Shown here: positions 44,512 through 53,422 of the stretch, piece by piece | How the letters are laid out: each line of letters begins with the position of its first letter | How positions within the stretch are numbered: the stretch's first letter is position 1 | Assembly (NCBI RefSeq): GCF_013377015.1 | Contig: NZ_JACABA010000003.1 | Span: 1-64,000, forward strand | Length of the DNA: 64,000 nt | Direction of reading: 5' to 3' | DNA from: Rhodopseudomonas sp. | GTDB taxonomy: Bacteria > Pseudomonadota > Alphaproteobacteria > Rhizobiales > Xanthobacteraceae | Made by a program: the position numbers and the translations under genes | The notes under the pieces: generated by a model | Database searches by the model: none | What the model saw: the letters and a program-made list of their open reading frames with translations, nothing else | What the model was told of the DNA's origin: nothing

Positions 44512-45246
44512 ATGACTGACCGGCTGAAAGGCAAGCGCGCCTTCGTCACCGCGGCGGCGGCGGGGATCGGCCGCGCCACCGCGATCGCGTTCGCCCGCGA
44601 GGGCGCGCATGTGATCGCGACCGACATCAACAACAAGGACCTTGCGGCGCTGAAAGCGGACGGCGTCGCCGAAGTGGCGAAGCTGGACGCCCGCGACACC
44701 GCCGCGGTCGACGCGATGGCTAAGCAGGTCGGCACCGTCGACATTCTGTTCAACGCCGCCGGCTTCGTGCATCACGGCACCGTGCTGGACTGCTCCGACG
44801 CCGACTGGGATTTCTCCTTCGACCTCAACGTCAAGTCGATGCACCGCACCATCCGCGCCTTCTTGCCCGGCATGCTGGCGGCCGGCCACGGCTCGATCGT
44901 CAACATCGCCTCCGCCGCAGGCGTGTTCAAGGCGGCGCCGAACCGCTACGTCTACGGCGCCACGAAGGCCGCGGTCGCAGCATTGACCCGCGCGGTCGCC
45001 GCCGATTTCATAACCCGCGGCATCCGCTGCAACTGCATCTGCCCCGGCACCATCGAAACGCCGTCGATGCTGGATCGCGCCGCCGCCGCGGGACCGCAGG
45101 GTCGCGAGATGTTCGTGTCTCGCCAGCCGATGGGACGGCTCGGCACCGCGGACGAGATCGCCGCGCTCGCCGTCTATCTCGCCAGCGACGAAAGCTCGTT
45201 CACCACCGGCGTCGCTCACATCATCGACGGCGGCTGGACGCTGTGA
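44512..45246 (+). CDS. SDR-family dehydrogenase (2-keto-3-deoxy-sugar acid dehydrogenase-like)
   Basis: 244 residues. The glycine-rich cofactor loop TAAAAGIG (residues 13-20, TGxxxGIG-like with Thr-Ala-Ala-Ala), NAAG, and YVYGATK (Tyr-x3-Lys) are SDR features. The sequence resembles BDH2/2-keto-3-deoxy-L-fuconate dehydrogenase type SDRs. Following an aldonate dehydratase, such an enzyme could oxidise the 2-keto-3-deoxy acid. The exact sugar is unknown. Confidence 0.85.
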   Translation: MTDRLKGKRAFVTAAAAGIGRATAIAFAREGAHVIATDINNKDLAALKADGVAEVAKLDARDTAAVDAMAKQVGTVDILFNAAGFVHHGTVLDCSDADWDFSFDLNVKSMHRTIRAFLPGMLAAGHGSIVNIASAAGVFKAAPNRYVYGATKAAVAALTRAVAADFITRGIRCNCICPGTIETPSMLDRAAAAGPQGREMFVSRQPMGRLGTADEIAALAVYLASDESSFTTGVAHIIDGGWTL

Positions 45247-45278
45247 CTCTTCGCATCTACCCACATACAACCACCTTC

Positions 45279-45380
45279 CCTCATCCTGAGGAGCGCGCTC
45301 TAGCGCGCGTCTCGAAGGATGAGACCGATCGTCCTCATGGTTCGAGACGCCCGCCAACGGGCGGGCTCCTCACCATGAGG
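45279..45380. repeat. REP-like palindrome, CCTCATCCTGAGGAG class
   Basis: CCTCATCCTGAGGAGCGCGC at one end and GCGGGCTCCTCACCATGAGG at the other pair with a central GTCTCGAAGGATGAG/CTCATGGTTCGAGAC. It occupies the gap between two SDR genes. Confidence 0.75.
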
Positions 45381-45409
45381 CGCAGAGGATTTGGCAAAGG
45401 GACACACAA

Positions 45410-46156
45410 ATGAACAACATCGATCTGAACGACCGCATCGCGGTGGTCACCGGCGGCGCCCAGGGGTTTGGCAAGGCGATCACCGAGCGTTTCGTCGCGT
45501 CGGGTGCGAAAGTCGCTATCTGGGATCACGACCTGGCCTACGCCGAGAAGACCGCCAAGGAAATCGGCCCGGCCGTCACCGCCTTCGCGGTCGACGTCTC
45601 CGACCTCGCCGCGGTTGAGAAGACGCGCGACGCCACGCTGGTCGCGTTCGGCAAGATCGACATCCTGGTCAACAATGCCGGCATCGCCGGCATCAACAAG
45701 ACGGTGTGGGACACCGATCTCGACGAGTGGCGCAAGGTGCTGCGGATCAATCTTGACGGGCCGTTCATCTGCTGCAAGGCGATCGTGCCTTCGATGATCG
45801 CGCACAAATATGGTCGCATCATCAATATCGCCTCGATCGCCGGCAAGGAAGGCAACCCCAACGCGGCGCACTACTCTGCCTCGAAGGCCGGGGTGATCGC
45901 GCTGACCAAATCGCTCGGCAAGGAACTCGCCGCCTACGACATCGCCGTCAACGCGGTGACCCCCGCCGCGGCGCGCACCGCGATCTTCGACCAGATGACG
46001 CAACAGCACATCGATTTCATGCTGTCGAAGATCCCGAAGGGTCGCTTCGTGCTGGTCGAGGAACTGGCCGCGATGGTGGCGTGGCTGGCGTCGGAGGACT
46101 GCGCCTTCTCGACCGGCGCGGTGTTCGACATTTCCGGCGGTCGCGCGACGTATTGA
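45410..46156 (+). CDS. SDR-family oxidoreductase (3-oxoacyl reductase/sugar dehydrogenase-like)
   Basis: 248 residues with TGGAQGFG (Rossmann), NNAG, and YSASK (Tyr-x3-Lys active site). It resembles classical SDRs such as FabG and glucose/galactose-type dehydrogenases. In this locus the likely role is initial oxidation of a sugar or reduction of its ketone, placing it before or after the dehydratase step. It converges with the tonB operon. Confidence 0.85.
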   Translation: MNNIDLNDRIAVVTGGAQGFGKAITERFVASGAKVAIWDHDLAYAEKTAKEIGPAVTAFAVDVSDLAAVEKTRDATLVAFGKIDILVNNAGIAGINKTVWDTDLDEWRKVLRINLDGPFICCKAIVPSMIAHKYGRIINIASIAGKEGNPNAAHYSASKAGVIALTKSLGKELAAYDIAVNAVTPAAARTAIFDQMTQQHIDFMLSKIPKGRFVLVEELAAMVAWLASEDCAFSTGAVFDISGGRATY

Positions 46157-46169
46157 GCGCAACGCCGCG

Positions 46170-46964
46170 TCAGCCCCTGCCCTTTACCCGAAAGATCACC
46201 GGCAAGCTGAAGCTCAGGCCTTCATCGGCGAGCACCGGCGGCGGTGGCGGCACCGGGTCGGAGCGCCGCACCATATCGAGCGCGGCCTGGTCGAACGCCG
46301 CGTCGCCGGAGCCCTTGACGAGATTGACCGACACCACATGGCCGAGCCGGTCGAGCGTGAAGCTCACCACGATCTCGGTGCTCTTCTGCGCGCCGCCCGC
46401 CGGGTAGCGCTTGTGCTTGTCGAGATGGGCCACCAGTTGCTTCTGCCAGGTCGCGCGGATCCGCCGCGCGCTGTCCCCGCTGCCCTGCGCCGGCGCCACC
46501 GAGCGCTCGCCCTGCTTGGCCGCCTCGGAGCTCGGCATCGCAGTGGCCTCCGCGGCGACCGACTCGGTCGAGGCCGAGCGCTGCACCGCCGCCTTCTCCT
46601 GCTGTTCTTCCTTGGGCTTGTTGGAGTCGTCGGTGGTCACCACCCGATCCGGTGTCTCGCTCTCGGTCGGCACGTCCTTCGGCAGATCGGTCTCCTTGAC
46701 CTCCGCCTTCTGCTCGGCCACCGCCGGCGACGCGGTCGAGGCCTCGGTGTCCGGGCCGGGTGGCAGGTCGCTCGGCTCCAGCCGCGGCGACATCATCTCT
46801 AGACCGATCTCGATCGCCGGCGCGCCGAGCGACTCGTCGAGATCGTCGTTCTGCAGATGCGCCACTGCCAGCGCTGCGCCGGCGGCATGCATCGCGACGG
46901 CGCCGAGCGCCGCCATGAGCCAGAGCCGTCGCGACGGAGCGCGTGAGGAGTCGAGGTCGAGCAT
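46170..46964 (-). CDS. tonB: TonB energy transducer
   Basis: 264 residues from MLDLDSSRAP. One N-terminal membrane span (LWLMAALGAVAMHAAGAALAVAHL) is followed by a long Glu/Thr/Lys-rich linker, and the C-terminal TonB domain contains YPAGGAQKST, VVSFTLDRLGHV and a basic-Pro tail. It spans the periplasm to contact the outer-membrane receptor encoded at the other end of the operon. An in-frame GTG at 46979 is a possible alternative start. Confidence 0.9.
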   Translation of the reverse strand: MLDLDSSRAPSRRLWLMAALGAVAMHAAGAALAVAHLQNDDLDESLGAPAIEIGLEMMSPRLEPSDLPPGPDTEASTASPAVAEQKAEVKETDLPKDVPTESETPDRVVTTDDSNKPKEEQQEKAAVQRSASTESVAAEATAMPSSEAAKQGERSVAPAQGSGDSARRIRATWQKQLVAHLDKHKRYPAGGAQKSTEIVVSFTLDRLGHVVSVNLVKGSGDAAFDQAALDMVRRSDPVPPPPPVLADEGLSFSLPVIFRVKGRG

Positions 46965-46982
46965 TACTACCAACTTCACCTC

Positions 46983-47096
46983 CGTCGTTCCGGGGGCGCG
47001 AGCAGCCTTGGCTGCGTGCGAACCCGGATTCTTGCAGTTCGGGCCCCGTGGTAAGATTCCGGGTTCGCTCGCAAGTGCTCGCGCCCCGGAATGACG
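46983..47096. repeat. REP-like palindrome, GTCGTTCCGGGG class
   Basis: CGTCGTTCCGGGGGCGCGAGCA pairs with GCTCGCGCCCCGGAATGACG, with inner copies of CGGGTTCG and CGAACCCG. It matches the repeat at 14983-15155 and lies between exbD and tonB within the operon. Confidence 0.8.
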
Positions 47097-47099
47097 AGT

Positions 47100-47558
47100 C
47101 TACGGCTTCCCCGCCGGCGCCGCGCCGTCCGCCACACCTTCCAGCGCCACCAGCTTGATCTTGGAATAGCCGCCGGCGCGCAGCAACTCCAGTACGTCCA
47201 TCATTTCGCCATAGGGCACCGCGCGATCGGCGCGCAGGAAGATGAAGCGATCCTTGCTGGCGCCGGCCGCGGCGTCCAGCGTCCGCACTAGATCGACGCG
47301 CTTCACCGGGGTCTCGCCGATCGCCACCGCCAGATCCGGCTTAATGCTGACATAGGTCGGCTTTTCCGGCTTTTTCTGCGGCGTGGCGGTCGACGACGGC
47401 AGATCGATCGGCAGGTCGACGGTCGAGAGCGGCGCCGCCACCATGAAGATGATCAGCAGCACCAGGATCACGTCAATGAACGGCGTGACGTTGATCTCAT
47501 GGGTTTCGCCGAACTCGTCGTCGTCGTCGACATCCGATTCCGCTAATGAGCTGCCCAT
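47100..47558 (-). CDS. exbD: ExbD proton-channel subunit
   Basis: 152 residues. A short acidic cytoplasmic N-terminus precedes INVTPFIDVILVLLIIFMVAAPL, whose Asp in PFIDV is the proton-path residue of ExbD. The periplasmic domain follows. It forms the energising complex with ExbB. The gene is three bases from the exbB stop, so translation is coupled. Confidence 0.94.
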   Translation of the reverse strand: MGSSLAESDVDDDDEFGETHEINVTPFIDVILVLLIIFMVAAPLSTVDLPIDLPSSTATPQKKPEKPTYVSIKPDLAVAIGETPVKRVDLVRTLDAAAGASKDRFIFLRADRAVPYGEMMDVLELLRAGGYSKIKLVALEGVADGAAPAGKP

Positions 47559-47561
47559 CGC

Positions 47562-48446
47562 TTACTCCGCCGCGCGCGCATGCGCGCTACCATGGGTTCG
47601 GTCGAGATCGCGCGACAACAGCCGCGCGGCCGCCCCCGAGGAGCGGCTGACCAGTTCGAGGTAACTCTTGGTCACCCGCGCGAAGTGATTGTAGATGATC
47701 ACCGCAGGGATCGCGGCGACCAGGCCGCAGGCGGTCGCCAGCAGCGCCTCGGCGATTCCGGGCGCCACCACCGCCAGATTGGTGGTCTGCGATTTCGAAA
47801 TGCCGATGAAGCTGTTCATGATGCCCCACACCGTGCCGAACAGGCCAATGAACGGCGAGGTCGCGCCGATAGTGGCGAGCGCGCCCATGCCGTGCCGCAT
47901 CTGCCGCGCCTCGGCGCGGACGATTTCGGCGAAGCTCGAGGCGGCGCGCTCCTTGATGCCGGCGTCGCTGGAAATCCCCGCCGACATCCGCGCCTCGCGC
48001 ATCGCAGCCCCAAGCAGCGCCGACAGCGCGCTGTCGTTGGGACCGAGCGCAATCTGCGCTTCCGCCAGCGACCGCGCTTCCGCGATCCGCGCCAGCGCCG
48101 CCCGCAACCGGCCGCGGTCGCGGGCCAGTTCGACCTTCTTGGCCAGGAAGATGGTCCAGGTCAGCAGCGAGGCCAGCGCCAGTCCCACCATCACCGCCTT
48201 CACGACGATATCGGCGGACAGGAACATCGACCATGGCGACAATTCGCGTAGCGCCGGCGTGATCGCTTTCAGCGCCGGGCTGCCCGCGGTCGCTGTCGCG
48301 GCGCCCTCGCCTGCGGCCTGTTGCGGCTGCGCGATCACCTGCTGCACCGCAACTGGATTTTGCTGCGCCAGCACGGGCTTGGCGGACAACACTAGCGCCA
48401 GCGCGAAAACGACGGAACGAATGGTGCGTGTTGCAGTCATGGTCAT
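47562..48446 (-). CDS. exbB: ExbB proton-channel subunit with long N-terminal extension
   Basis: 294 residues with a Sec-like signal (about residues 1-26) and an Ala-rich extension before the first channel helix, common in alphaproteobacterial ExbB. The MotA/TolQ/ExbB channel part contains [17 protein letters not shown] and [19 protein letters not shown]. It powers TonB. The start overlaps the dioxygenase stop (ATGA) by four bases. Confidence 0.92.
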   Translation of the reverse strand: MTMTATRTIRSVVFALALVLSAKPVLAQQNPVAVQQVIAQPQQAAGEGAATATAGSPALKAITPALRELSPWSMFLSADIVVKAVMVGLALASLLTWTIFLAKKVELARDRGRLRAALARIAEARSLAEAQIALGPNDSALSALLGAAMREARMSAGISSDAGIKERAASSFAEIVRAEARQMRHGMGALATIGATSPFIGLFGTVWGIMNSFIGISKSQTTNLAVVAPGIAEALLATACGLVAAIPAVIIYNHFARVTKSYLELVSRSSGAAARLLSRDLDRTHGSAHARAAE

Positions 48447-49132
48447 ACTTCGGCCCAATAGCGAATGAGGTTGTGATAGATCCCCGTCAATTTGACCGTT
48501 TCAGGGTCGTCGCGGCCCAGCCGTTCGACCAGCGCCTGGATGGCGGTGTCGAGATCATAGATCATGCTACGCGCATGGGCATCCCTAATCATGCTCTGCA
48601 GCCAGAAGAACGACGCCACCCGCGCGCCCCGCGTTACCGGCGTCACCATATGCAGGCTGGACGACGGATACAGCACGCAGTCGCCGGCGCCGAGCTTGAC
48701 CTCGTGCGAGCCGAAATTGTCCTCGATCACCAGCTCGCCGCCGTCATATTCGTCGGGCTCGGACAGAAACAGCGTCACCGACAGATCGGTGCGGATCCGC
48801 AGTCCGGTGAGATGGTCGCCGCGCACCGCGTTGTCGACGTGAATGCCGAAATAGTGGCCGTTCGCGGCCGCGTAGCGGTTGAACAGCGGCGGGAAGATCT
48901 GCAGCGGCACCGCCGCCGACACGAACTTCGGATTGGAGGTCAGCGCCGAGACGATGCGGCGGCCGAGCGCGCGAGCCACCTCACCGTTCGGCGGCAGTTG
49001 CTCGTTCTTCTTGACCAGCGCCGACTGCGCACCCGCGGTCGACCTTCCATCCTCCCAGTCGGTGGCATCCATGACGCCGCGGAACTCCGCGACGTCGCTC
49101 TTGCTCAGCACTTCGGGCACACAAATCAGCAT
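48443..49132 (-). CDS. piuC: Fe(II)/2-oxoglutarate PKHD-type hydroxylase (PiuC)
   Basis: 229 residues, the size expected for this family. The iron-binding triad is His98-x-Asp100 (GIHVDNAV) and His161 (SSSLHMVTP), and Arg171 would bind 2-oxoglutarate. This type (PiuC) is typically encoded with a TonB-dependent catecholate receptor, and its hydroxylation target remains unclear. The gene follows the receptor by 14 bases in one operon. The long upstream frame overlaps the receptor and was rejected. Confidence 0.92.
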   Translation of the reverse strand: MLICVPEVLSKSDVAEFRGVMDATDWEDGRSTAGAQSALVKKNEQLPPNGEVARALGRRIVSALTSNPKFVSAAVPLQIFPPLFNRYAAANGHYFGIHVDNAVRGDHLTGLRIRTDLSVTLFLSEPDEYDGGELVIEDNFGSHEVKLGAGDCVLYPSSSLHMVTPVTRGARVASFFWLQSMIRDAHARSMIYDLDTAIQALVERLGRDDPETVKLTGIYHNLIRYWAEV

Positions 49133-49146
49133 GACGTTGCGGCTTC

Positions 49147-51675
49147 CTAGAATCTGGCCGAGAGGATCATCGACGCCGAGCGCCCCGGCGCCACCAGCAC
49201 GAACGGCGTCGCGCTCTGGTACAGCGCGTCGTAGTATAGCTTGTTGGTGAGGTTGTTGACCGCCAGCTTGGCCTGCCAGTTCTTGCCGACCTTGGCCTCG
49301 ATGAAGGCATCGAATCGCCAGTAGTCCGGCAACGAGGTGCCCTGGTTGGCGGCAAGCAAGGTGCCGCCATAGATCTTCGAGCGATAGGTCGCCTGCCCGC
49401 CGATCTCCCACACCTCGGTGATCTGGTATTTGGTCAGGATGTTGAAGGACTGGTGCGCGATGTTGGCGAGCTGCAGCCCGACATTGCTGCCGTACAGGGT
49501 GGTGTTAGCCGGCGGCACCAGCGACTTGGTGACCTCCGAGCGCATCAGCACCAGCCCGCCGAACATGCTCCATTTGTCGGTGATCTTGCCGCCGACACCG
49601 AGATCGATGCCCTGAATGCGGTAGGCGGCGCCGGCGGTGATCACCGGCACGCTGCCGACCACGCCGGGCACCGTGGTGTTGCGCGACTCCCGGGCGTTGT
49701 CCTTCTCGGTCTGGAACAGCGCGCCGGTCACCAGCAGATGGCGGTCGAACAACTCCCACTTGGTACCGACTTCGGCAGCGCGGTTCTGTTCCGGCCCAAA
49801 CAATTGCGGTGCATTGCCATTCAGGACCGGGGCCAGGCCACCATATTGAACGCTGGTGCCGTCGAATTCGGCGCCGACCGGATTCGACGAGGTCGCGTAG
49901 GCGGCGTAGAGGCTGGCGATCGGCAGCGGCTTCACCACGATGCCGCCATTGTAGTTGGTCATGCCGTATTGCTGCGATTGCGCGCCGAACACATTGGAGA
50001 CACCGTTCACGGTGCCGTAGCCGTTGACGTTGATGTTGTAGTCGTCATAGCGGACGCCGCCGTTGAGGATGACGAGATCGTTGTAGTTGGCGGTGTCGAG
50101 CACGTAATAGCTGTTGGTGCCGACGTTGAGCTTGGTCGGCAGTCCGGTCAGCGCCGGCGATCCGCCGAACGGCAGCAAGGTAAATTGCGGTCCGAAGATG
50201 TTGACGCCGGTGAGCGATCCGGAGCCGGAGAAGCCGCCGGGCAACGCTTCGGAGCTCAGACCGGCATAGCGGTCGAAGCTGACGCTTTCCTTGGACAGTT
50301 CGACGCCGCCGAGCGCGGTGTTGCGCCAGCCGGCGAGATTGAACTTGTAGGCCACCTCGGTCTGGTTGGCGATCACGTCGGTGACCTGATAGCGGCTCTG
50401 CGGATTGGCGCTCACGGTCCATAGCAGCGGATTCGGATTGGCGATCACCGGGCCTTCGGGCAGCGTGCCGATGTAGTCGAGCACCGAACGCTGCACGCGG
50501 AACTTGTTGGTGACGGTGAGGTCCGCGGTGCCGAAAATTTCGGTGTTCAGCGTGCCGATATCCTGCTTCGCCTTCTGGTAGTCGCGATTGACGAAGCCGT
50601 AATAATTGTTGCGGTTGGCGCCGTATTCGGTGAACGGCCCACCGGCGGTCGAGGCCGTGCTCGGTCGATAGTACGGCACGCCGAAATCCGGCAGTCCTTC
50701 GAGGTTGGTGTGGATGTAGTTCGCGGTCATCTTGACGGCGTCGATCGGCTTCCAGTTGATCGCCGCAAAGGCGCCGTCGCGGTTGTCGGTGACGTAGTTG
50801 CGGCCGGCGACCGCGGCGTCCTGAAACAGCCCGCCGGCACGGATCGCCAACGTAGGGCTGATCACCTGGTTGACGTCGAGTGTGACGCGCTTGGTGCGGT
50901 CGGTGGCGAACGTGGTATCCGCATTGTAGAAGCTGCGCTCGGTATTTGCCTGCTTGGTGACGATGTTGATGGCGCCGCCGGCGGTGCCGCGGCCGGCGAA
51001 CGACGACGCCGGGCCGCGCAGAATCTCGACCTGCTCGGTGAAGAAGTTTTCGCGAATGCTGACGCCCGGGTCGCGTACGCCGTCGATGAAGATGTCGTTG
51101 CGGGCATCGAAGCCGCGGATAAAGAAGCGATCGCCGAAGGCGTTGCCGCCCTCGCCGGTACCCAGCGTGACGCCGGCCGTGGTGCGCGCCGCGTCCTTCA
51201 GCGTGGTGGCGTTCTTGTCCGCCAGCACGTCCTTGGTCAGCACGGTGACGCTGCGCGGGGTATTGGCGAGGCGTTCCGGAAACTTGCTCGAGGCCTGCAG
51301 CCGGTCGCCCTTGTAGGGCGCGCTCGGATCGGCATAAGGATCGCGATCCGGCGACAGCCCGCCGGCATTCGGAAACGGCACCGCTGCGACCTGCGCCGGC
51401 TGGGTGCGCCGCGCGGCGCGGCGGAGCGCGGTGCGCGCACGAAGCGCATCGGGCGACGGTTTTGCGGCGGCGGGACGCGGCCGCGCCACCGGCGCATCGA
51501 CCGTCACCGGCGGCAGCGCTGATTGCTGCGCCTCGGCACTGGAGAACGACGCCACCGCGATCATGCCGGCGACCGCCGAGACTTTGCGACCGGAGTAGCC
51601 GTCGAACCTGTCGTTGCAGGAACTGAACGCCGCTTCCAAACGCAACGACCTCGGTGCCTTTGCCCCACTCATCAT
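49147..51675 (-). CDS. TonB-dependent siderophore receptor (catecholate type)
   Basis: About 842 residues. A signal-like N-terminus leads to the plug domain: [28 protein letters not shown] and [22 protein letters not shown], then a 22-strand-type barrel ending in ILSARF. The plug and neighbours resemble Fiu/PiuA-like catecholate receptors. Located first in an operon with piuC, exbB, exbD and tonB, i.e. its own energising machinery. The GGGTGAC preceding the Met-Met start serves as the probable ribosome site. Signal cleavage is probably near AEAQQ. Confidence 0.92.
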   Translation of the reverse strand: MMSGAKAPRSLRLEAAFSSCNDRFDGYSGRKVSAVAGMIAVASFSSAEAQQSALPPVTVDAPVARPRPAAAKPSPDALRARTALRRAARRTQPAQVAAVPFPNAGGLSPDRDPYADPSAPYKGDRLQASSKFPERLANTPRSVTVLTKDVLADKNATTLKDAARTTAGVTLGTGEGGNAFGDRFFIRGFDARNDIFIDGVRDPGVSIRENFFTEQVEILRGPASSFAGRGTAGGAINIVTKQANTERSFYNADTTFATDRTKRVTLDVNQVISPTLAIRAGGLFQDAAVAGRNYVTDNRDGAFAAINWKPIDAVKMTANYIHTNLEGLPDFGVPYYRPSTASTAGGPFTEYGANRNNYYGFVNRDYQKAKQDIGTLNTEIFGTADLTVTNKFRVQRSVLDYIGTLPEGPVIANPNPLLWTVSANPQSRYQVTDVIANQTEVAYKFNLAGWRNTALGGVELSKESVSFDRYAGLSSEALPGGFSGSGSLTGVNIFGPQFTLLPFGGSPALTGLPTKLNVGTNSYYVLDTANYNDLVILNGGVRYDDYNINVNGYGTVNGVSNVFGAQSQQYGMTNYNGGIVVKPLPIASLYAAYATSSNPVGAEFDGTSVQYGGLAPVLNGNAPQLFGPEQNRAAEVGTKWELFDRHLLVTGALFQTEKDNARESRNTTVPGVVGSVPVITAGAAYRIQGIDLGVGGKITDKWSMFGGLVLMRSEVTKSLVPPANTTLYGSNVGLQLANIAHQSFNILTKYQITEVWEIGGQATYRSKIYGGTLLAANQGTSLPDYWRFDAFIEAKVGKNWQAKLAVNNLTNKLYYDALYQSATPFVLVAPGRSASMILSARF

Positions 51676-51807
51676 GTCACCCGCCCCATTCCACACGCTG
51701 TCGCTAATCAACCGCATGTGGTTTTGGTAACGAGCGTGAAATTTCAGGTCAACGCGATTTGGCTGAATCGAAGCGCGCGCGTGCTGGAATAGCTCAAGAT
51801 CAAAACC

Positions 51808-51860
51808 GTTCTAATCTGTTAGTTTGCAATCGTTCTAAACGCAGTTTGCAGCGGTTCTAA
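51808..51860. promoter_or_regulatory. Tandem GTTCTAA repeats upstream of the iron operon
   Basis: GTTCTAA occurs at 51808, 51832 and 51854 (spacing 24 and 22). The second and third copies lie in a longer direct repeat (AGTTTGCA followed by GTTCTAAAC). TTCTAAA is one half of the ICE-type motif (TTTAGAA...TTCTAAA) that I remember for the iron regulator Irr. The position upstream of the receptor gene, 133 bases or more from its start, suits iron control. Confidence 0.5.
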
Positions 51861-51911
51861 ACTGACACCCGCCGCGTTGCCTAACCGCGTCGATGCAACC
51901 GCCGCATTTCC

Positions 51912-52151
51912 TCAATCAACGCTCGGCGGCTTCATCAGCGCAAACAGTTCGTCGACGGTTAGCATCGCGGTCTGCCGGATACGGTTGGTGTCGTCCATGC
52001 CGGCGATGTTCACGCCGCCCACCACGGCGCGGATCTCGTCGCGAAACTCGCTGAGGAATCGCAGCGGATCCGGCGAGGTGTTGGCGACGCGCGCGATAAG
52101 CCCGGCGATCAGGATCTGGCAGGCGATCATCCGTCCGTTCAACTCGTCCAT
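51912..52151 (-). CDS. Small hypothetical protein
   Basis: 79 residues from MDELNGRMIAC. It is rich in hydrophobic and acidic residues without a signal peptide or clear membrane span, and it is probably mostly helical. No family recognised. It lies upstream of the TonB-receptor operon on the same strand and is separated from it by about 236 bases carrying the tandem GTTCTAA repeats, so it is probably an independent unit. The frame upstream to 52250 is less protein-like. Confidence 0.6.
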   Translation of the reverse strand: MDELNGRMIACQILIAGLIARVANTSPDPLRFLSEFRDEIRAVVGGVNIAGMDDTNRIRQTAMLTVDELFALMKPPSVD

Positions 52152-52619
52152 GCGCACTCCGGTCGGTGGTGGCCGCGACCGCGAGGATGCGGCCGGCGGC
52201 TGCGTGCTATGGACGACGTTGGCGACGGTGACAATTGGAACACTTCTCAACTGCGTTGACCGCCCCGCCGCGGATGGCTCGTCGCGATGCGCGGCGCCGC
52301 TCTCTCGACTTTGCCCTCGGCCGGCGTCGGCTCACTGGCGACGCTGCTGCTGTTTGCAGCCGATTTCAGCCTGATCGCGCGGGTCGGCATCATCCTGCGA
52401 CGACATGATCGAGAACGACAGCACCGTTGCGGCGGCATCGATGATCGCGATGGAAGTCGGCTCATGGCAGCGTCGACCTCCGCGCGGCCCAGGCAGGAAG
52501 CCCTTGCGAGGACCGGTCCGGACCGTTAGAAGTCCGCACGCCTGCAACGCGCACCCGGCGGGTGCCCGGCGTCGCGCGCGAACACCGACCTAACCATTTG
52601 TTCGGGTTGGGGTATTTGG
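52152..52619. other. 468-bp region without a confident gene before tRNA-Gln
   Basis: A possible 80-codon frame at 52287-52529 exists on the plus strand, but its C-terminal half is Arg-rich and low-complexity like a GC shadow. No promoter, terminator or phage-like attachment sequence was recognised. Confidence 0.5.
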
Positions 52620-52693
52620 TGGGGAATGGTGTAACGGTAGCACAACAGACTCTGACTCTGTTTGTCTAGGTTCGAATCCTAGTTCCCCAGCCA
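52620..52693 (+). tRNA. tRNA-Gln (anticodon CTG)
   Basis: Acceptor stem TGGGGAA pairs with TTCCCCA, discriminator G plus encoded CCA, D-loop, anticodon loop with CTG and T-arm with GGTTCGAATCC are all present. No integrase or repeated 3' end flanks it, so there is no sign that it serves as an integration site here. Confidence 0.97.
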
Positions 52694-52961
52694 GCGCTTT
52701 CCTTTGTGATTCTTGCAGCCGTCTCACCCTCGCGACGGACCGAACGCCCCCGAGGCGCTCGCTGGGCAGGACTTAAATCTGCTCAGACATGCCGGCTAAG
52801 AGATCGAGCCCGACGCGCTGCACGTCCCCACGCAACCGCAACTGCGGGTCTCCGATCAAAGCGCAATTTGCCGGTGCAACCATCTGCACCTGCTCGTTTT
52901 TCTCCCGGCCGACATGCAACACCGATCGCTGGAGGCTGCGGCCGGGTGCAAGGTCGGAGGC
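52694..52961. other. 268-bp region downstream of tRNA-Gln with no gene seen
   Basis: Only short frames are present and none shows protein-like composition. No hairpin-plus-T terminator for the tRNA was recognised. Confidence 0.5.
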
Positions 52962-53312
52962 TCAGAGCTGAGCGGCGATCTTGCGGCCGACCTCATGCAC
53001 GGCGATCTCGCCGTCCGGGCAGACCCGTTGCCTGATCTCGGCGACGACACGGTGGAAATCCATCTGCGGGTTGCACAACAGCACGTCGAGCAGCAACAGC
53101 CGGTATTCCGGCCAGGTGGTCAGCACGATGTGCGACTCGGCGAGAAACAGCGCGATGGTCAGGCCATGCGGAACATAGCGCACCTCGTATTCGCCGATGA
53201 TCGTTGCCCCCACCGACTGGACCGCCGCGCGCGCCGCCGCTACTAAGGCCGCTTCGTCCTCGATGACCGGCAGGCAATCGTACATTTCCGCGAGGGCATG
53301 GGTCATCAACAT
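52962..53312 (-). CDS. SpeD/AdoMet-decarboxylase-family pyruvoyl enzyme homologue
   Basis: 116 residues from MLMTHALAEM, near the usual bacterial SpeD length. The self-cleavage site is LAESHIVL with Ser60, which would become the pyruvoyl group, and Cys80 (LLCNPQ) sits 20 residues on, as Ser63/Cys83 do in the Thermotoga enzyme as I remember it. The position equivalent to the processing His68 is Thr65 here. Family members decarboxylate S-adenosylmethionine, while some diverged homologues act on ornithine or arginine. It is divergent from bpsA, 110 bases away, pointing to polyamine synthesis. Confidence 0.85.
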   Translation of the reverse strand: MLMTHALAEMYDCLPVIEDEAALVAAARAAVQSVGATIIGEYEVRYVPHGLTIALFLAESHIVLTTWPEYRLLLLDVLLCNPQMDFHRVVAEIRQRVCPDGEIAVHEVGRKIAAQL

Positions 53313-53360
53313 CGGCACAGATCCCTCAATGGTGGCGCGAAATTCGGATTTCAGGCTGTT

Positions 53361-53375
53361 TGGCACGGATGCTGC
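53361..53375 (+). promoter_or_regulatory. Possible sigma-54-like promoter before the BpsA gene
   Basis: TGGCAC-GGATG-CTGC resembles TGGCAC-N5-TTGC with one mismatch and correct spacing. It lies about 48 bases ahead of the ATG. Weak evidence, as GC-rich sequence can match by chance. Confidence 0.3.
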
Positions 53376-53422
53376 CACCGGCCAACTGGTGCCGTCCCGA
53401 ACCGCCGGGAGAACGCACGCCG

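Noticed and set aside
52287-52529. Possible 80-codon gene before tRNA-Gln
   Set aside because: Has a hydrophobic stretch but an Arg-rich low-complexity second half and no ribosome site; cannot be separated from chance.
52620-52961. tRNA-Gln as a genomic-island attachment site
   Set aside because: No integrase gene or repeated tRNA 3' end nearby, and neighbouring genes look native.
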